Origin: Gemmatimonadota bacterium
GTDB lineage: Bacteria > Gemmatimonadota > Gemmatimonadetes > Gemmatimonadales > Gemmatimonadaceae
Assembly: GCA_028287225.1 (NCBI GenBank)
Contig: JAQBPZ010000042.1
Coordinates: 1-7,199, forward strand
Direction of reading: 5' to 3'
DNA: 7,199 nt
Of the stretch, positions 4,562-7,199 are shown piece by piece. Numbering within the stretch: position 1 is the first letter of the stretch; each line of letters starts with the position of its first letter. The notes below the pieces were generated by a model. It was given only the letters and a program-made list of their open reading frames with translations, had not been told where the DNA came from and did not search any database. The translations under genes were made by a program, and so were the position numbers.

Positions 4562-6553
4562 CTAGTGGGCGTCTTCGAGCGGGGTGAGCACCCACGCGTA
4601 GAGCGACAGCGTCATCAGCAGCGCACCACCGATCATGGTGGCGAGGGCGAGCGGCATCCGGTTCACATGGATGAACAGCAGGCCGGTGAACATGATCGTC
4701 ATGCCGAGCGCGCAGATCAGCGGCTTGATCGTCGGGTTCGGCATCGGGATGCCGAGCTCCCGGGCGGTCCGGCCGGTGGCGCGCTCGATGTGCATTCCCG
4801 CCTCGACGCCCTGACGCGGCGCGTTGGCGGTCGGGTTGGGATGCCCGGTGGCCGTGTGCTTCGACGCGACGTCGACGTCGAGGCGCTTGTCGCCCGCCTC
4901 GGTGTGGGGCACCTCACGGGTGAGCCGCGGCGCCGTGAGGTCCCAGAGCGGCAGGCGCGAGGTGACCTTCGGGATGCGCGCGAAGTTGTACTCGGGTGGC
5001 GGCGACGGGATCGACCACTCGAGCGTCGGCGCACCCCACGGAACGATACCGGCGATCTCACCGGTGGAGTAGCTGCGGAAGAAGTTCCAGACGAAGATCA
5101 GCAGGCCGACGGCGAGGATCCCGGTGCCATACGTGCTCAGCTTGTTGAACAGCTCCCAGCCCTGGCCCGCGTCGTAGGTGTAGATGCGCCGCGGCATCCC
5201 CATCAGCCCGGAGAAGTGCATCGGGAAGAAGGTGAGGTTCATGCCGATGAACATCAGCCAGAAGTGCCAGCTGCCGAGCTTCTCGCTCAGCAGGCGGCCG
5301 GTCATCTTCGGGTAGTAGTAGTAGATGCCGCCGAAGATGCCCATCATCGACCCGCCGAACAGCACGTAATGGAAGTGGGCGACGACGAAGTAGGTGTCCG
5401 TCTGCTGGAGATCGGCCGGGGGCGAGGCGTGCATGACGCCCGAGATGCCGCCGATCGTGAACAGGGCGACCAGCCCGATGGCGAACTTCATCGCCGTCGT
5501 GAACCGGAGCGAGCCCCCCCACATCGTGAAGATCCAGTTGAAGATCTTCACGCCGGTCGGGATGGCGATGAGCATCGTCGTCACGCCGAACACGGTGTCG
5601 CCGATCGGGCCCATGCCCACGGCGAACATGTGGTGCGCCCACACGCCGAACCCGAGGAAGGCGATCAGCATCGTGGCGTAGACCATGACCGGATAGCCGA
5701 AGATCGGCTTGCGCGAGAAGGTCGGGATGATCTCCGACACCAGCCCGAACGCCGGCAGGATGAGGATGTAGACCTCCGGGTGTCCGAAGATCCAGAACAG
5801 GTGCTGCCAGAGGAGCGGATCGGCGCCGGCGGCCATCGTGTAGAAGTTCGTCCCGAAGAAGCGGTCGAACTGGAGGAACACGAGGGCGATGGTGATGACC
5901 GGGAAGGCCAGCACGAGCAGGAACTGCACGATGAAGGCGTTCCAGGTGAACATCGGCATGCGCATCAGGTTCATCCCCGGCGCGCGCATGTTGATGACCG
6001 TGGTGATGAAGTTGAACGCCGCCGCCAGCGAGCTCACGCCGAGGATCTGGAGGCCGATCACCCAGAAGTCGATGTTGAGGCCCGCGGAGTACTGCATCGT
6101 GGTGAGCGGGGCGTAGCCGAACCAGCCGCCGTTCGGCGCCGCGCCGATGATCCACGAGAAGTTCATGAAGATGCCGCCCAGCAGGAACACCCAGTAGCTG
6201 AAGGCGTTCAGGCGCGGGAACGCGACGTCACGCGCGCCGATCTGGAGCGGGATGAGGTAGTTGAAGAACGCGGCCGACAGCGGCATGACCCCGAGGAAGA
6301 TCATGGTCGTGCCGTGCATCGTGAACAGCTGGTTGTACAGGTCGGCCGAGAAGAGGTCCTTGTTCGGGCCCGCGAGCTGCGCGCGGATCATCCCCGCCTC
6401 CACGCCGCCGACGAGGAAGAAGAAGAGGGAGGTGAAGAGGTAGAGCGTGCCGATCCGCTTGTGATCGACCGTCGTGAGCCAGCTCCAGATGCCGCTCTCG
6501 CCGACGTAGCTCTCCGTCGGCGCGTAGGCCGGTGCGGTCGCCGTGGTTGCCAT
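4562..6553 (-). CDS. ctaD: Cytochrome c oxidase subunit I (caa3 type)
   Basis: A 663-residue catalytic subunit (CoxA), the site of O2 reduction and proton pumping. All core ligands are visible: His80 and His395 for the low-spin haem, His393 for the high-spin haem, and His258, His307 and His308 for CuB. Tyr262 is placed for the His-Tyr cross-link. Glu260 in GHPEVY marks the A1 subfamily. D-channel residues Asp109 and Asn116 (ARDVAFPRLN) and K-channel Lys336 (TGVKIFNW) are present. In QQTDTYFVVAHFH the Mg-site Asp is kept (Asp386), but Thr385 replaces the adjacent His of mitochondrial enzymes. Twelve core helices are followed by a polar stretch (~500-605) and two extra helices (~608-630, 633-655), like the longer Bacillus-type subunit I. 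It starts at ATG 6553 with GGAG 12 bases upstream, 21 bases after ctaC. Confidence 0.98.
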   Translation of the reverse strand: MATTATAPAYAPTESYVGESGIWSWLTTVDHKRIGTLYLFTSLFFFLVGGVEAGMIRAQLAGPNKDLFSADLYNQLFTMHGTTMIFLGVMPLSAAFFNYLIPLQIGARDVAFPRLNAFSYWVFLLGGIFMNFSWIIGAAPNGGWFGYAPLTTMQYSAGLNIDFWVIGLQILGVSSLAAAFNFITTVINMRAPGMNLMRMPMFTWNAFIVQFLLVLAFPVITIALVFLQFDRFFGTNFYTMAAGADPLLWQHLFWIFGHPEVYILILPAFGLVSEIIPTFSRKPIFGYPVMVYATMLIAFLGFGVWAHHMFAVGMGPIGDTVFGVTTMLIAIPTGVKIFNWIFTMWGGSLRFTTAMKFAIGLVALFTIGGISGVMHASPPADLQQTDTYFVVAHFHYVLFGGSMMGIFGGIYYYYPKMTGRLLSEKLGSWHFWLMFIGMNLTFFPMHFSGLMGMPRRIYTYDAGQGWELFNKLSTYGTGILAVGLLIFVWNFFRSYSTGEIAGIVPWGAPTLEWSIPSPPPEYNFARIPKVTSRLPLWDLTAPRLTREVPHTEAGDKRLDVDVASKHTATGHPNPTANAPRQGVEAGMHIERATGRTARELGIPMPNPTIKPLICALGMTIMFTGLLFIHVNRMPLALATMIGGALLMTLSLYAWVLTPLEDAH

Positions 6554-6574
6554 GGGTGTCCGTGTCTCCGTCGG

Positions 6575-7199
6575 TTACTTGAGCGCCTGCAGGTAGGCCA
6601 CGATGTCCGCGATCTGCTGATCGGACAGGCCCGTCTTGGGAATGGTGAGCTTCTGGATCGGGTCGCGCTGGAAGGCGCCGAGCGTCGGCATGTAGGAGCC
6701 GGGCTTCATGTAGCGGGCGTTCTTGATCCAGAGCGCCAGGTGCCGCGTGTCGTTGGGGTAGAGGCCGCCGGCGATCGTCGTCCGGCTGCCGACGTGCGTG
6801 AGGTTGGGGCCGATCTGCCCCTGCATCGTGGGCACGCCGCTGATCGCGTGGCAGCCGGCGCAGCCCGTCGCGAAGTTGGCGGTGAGCACGCGACCGCGTT
6901 CGGCGTCGCCCACGAGCGACATGTTCCAGTCGGTGATGCCGGGCGGCAGCGGGGTGTTCGGCACCGTGTGCGCCGGCATCCGCTCGCGCGGGTAGGCGAT
7001 GTAGCCGGCCTGCTGCACGCCGGCGCCCGCCGTCATGGTGCTCATGTCGTGCGCGGGGGCGGGCGCGCTGGCCACGTGCGGGCCCATCGCGTTCGGGACG
7101 TTCCCCGGACCGGTCGTCTGGCCGGCGACGCCCGCCTGGGCCTGGGCGGCCTGTTGCTGTGAGGCCGGCTGCGGCACGCCCTGCACGGCCGCGGCCGCC
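6575..7199 (-). CDS. ctaC: Cytochrome c oxidase subunit II, C-terminal cytochrome c part
   Basis: The frame is open past the right edge, so this is the 3' part (207 visible codons) of a larger gene. The C-terminal ~110 residues form a mono-haem cytochrome c domain: CAGCH at 6862-6848 binds haem; IGPNLTHVGSRTTIAGG follows, then KPGSYMP with the probable axial Met at 6691-6689, and a final helix ending DIVAYLQALK. That pattern is typical of the cytochrome c domain fused to caa3 subunit II (CoxB), where it passes electrons to CuA. Before it lie about 90 residues rich in Ala, Gln, Pro and Gly, best read as a linker. The membrane anchors and the CuA domain should lie beyond the edge. An in-frame GTG at 7186 has no ribosome site in view and I do not take it as the start. 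Stop TAA; ctaD follows after 21 bases. A free-standing cytochrome c is a less likely alternative. Confidence 0.88.
   Translation of the reverse strand, partial: AAAAVQGVPQPASQQQAAQAQAGVAGQTTGPGNVPNAMGPHVASAPAPAHDMSTMTAGAGVQQAGYIAYPRERMPAHTVPNTPLPPGITDWNMSLVGDAERGRVLTANFATGCAGCHAISGVPTMQGQIGPNLTHVGSRTTIAGGLYPNDTRHLALWIKNARYMKPGSYMPTLGAFQRDPIQKLTIPKTGLSDQQIADIVAYLQALK

Noticed and set aside
3746..7162. Very long plus-strand open frame (over 1,100 codons) opposite the oxidase operon
   Set aside because: Its product is an Arg/Glu/Asp/His-rich low-complexity string with no domain. It lies opposite five clearly conserved genes, and such frames are expected on the reverse strand of G+C-rich coding DNA.
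7184..7199. GTG at 7186 as the start of a free-standing cytochrome c
   Set aside because: The frame continues upstream to the edge with Ala codons, no ribosome site is visible in the 13 bases available, no signal peptide follows, and the gene order demands subunit II here.

Overview
The window is G+C-rich bacterial DNA with tightly packed genes and strong third-position G/C preference. It carries no tRNA, rRNA, CRISPR array, insertion sequence or phage gene that I can see. Two things suggest a soil or aquatic bacterium outside the Proteobacteria: the caa3-type oxidase set with a Bacillus-style ctaG, and a bacterial homologue of heparan-alpha-glucosaminide N-acetyltransferase. Gemmatimonadota is my best guess from the flavour of the proteins. 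It is an inference, not something the sequence proves.

Layout. (1) Positions 1-210, minus strand: the first 70 codons of a secreted, Lys/Arg/Pro-rich protein running off the left edge. (2) 211-556: a 346-base stretch without a credible gene, full of short perfect inverted repeats plus a 13-base direct repeat. It includes a terminator-like hairpin just past the next gene. (3) 557-1825, minus: a polytopic acyltransferase-like membrane protein (COG4299/DUF5009, HGSNAT-like). (4) 1826-2049: a divergent intergenic region with a weak promoter candidate and a hairpin that covers part of a strong Shine-Dalgarno sequence. (5) 2050-2538, plus: an unassigned four-helix membrane protein. (6) 2539-2608: a convergent intergenic region with a perfect hairpin, probably a two-way terminator. 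(7) 2609 to the right edge, minus: a cytochrome c oxidase operon in transcription order ctaC (subunit II, 3' part only), ctaD (I), ctaE (III), ctaF (IV), ctaG (assembly factor).

How it works together. The operon encodes an A1-type haem-copper oxidase of caa3 class. Subunit II carries its own C-terminal cytochrome c domain, which hands electrons to CuA. Subunit I holds the low-spin haem, the haem-CuB centre and the D and K proton channels, all with key residues intact. Subunits III and IV are small membrane partners, and CtaG is needed to mature the enzyme. The gene order matches Bacillus ctaCDEFG. Gaps of 10 to 21 bases and one 1-base overlap point to a single transcript ending at the hairpin near 2584. 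Nothing links the acyltransferase-like gene or the four-helix protein to respiration except position.

This is largely an ordinary respiratory locus. The points worth a second look are local: the subunit II linker, a cysteine-pair insertion in subunit III, His-rich N-termini, the SD-covering hairpin, and the repeat-rich gap at 211-556.
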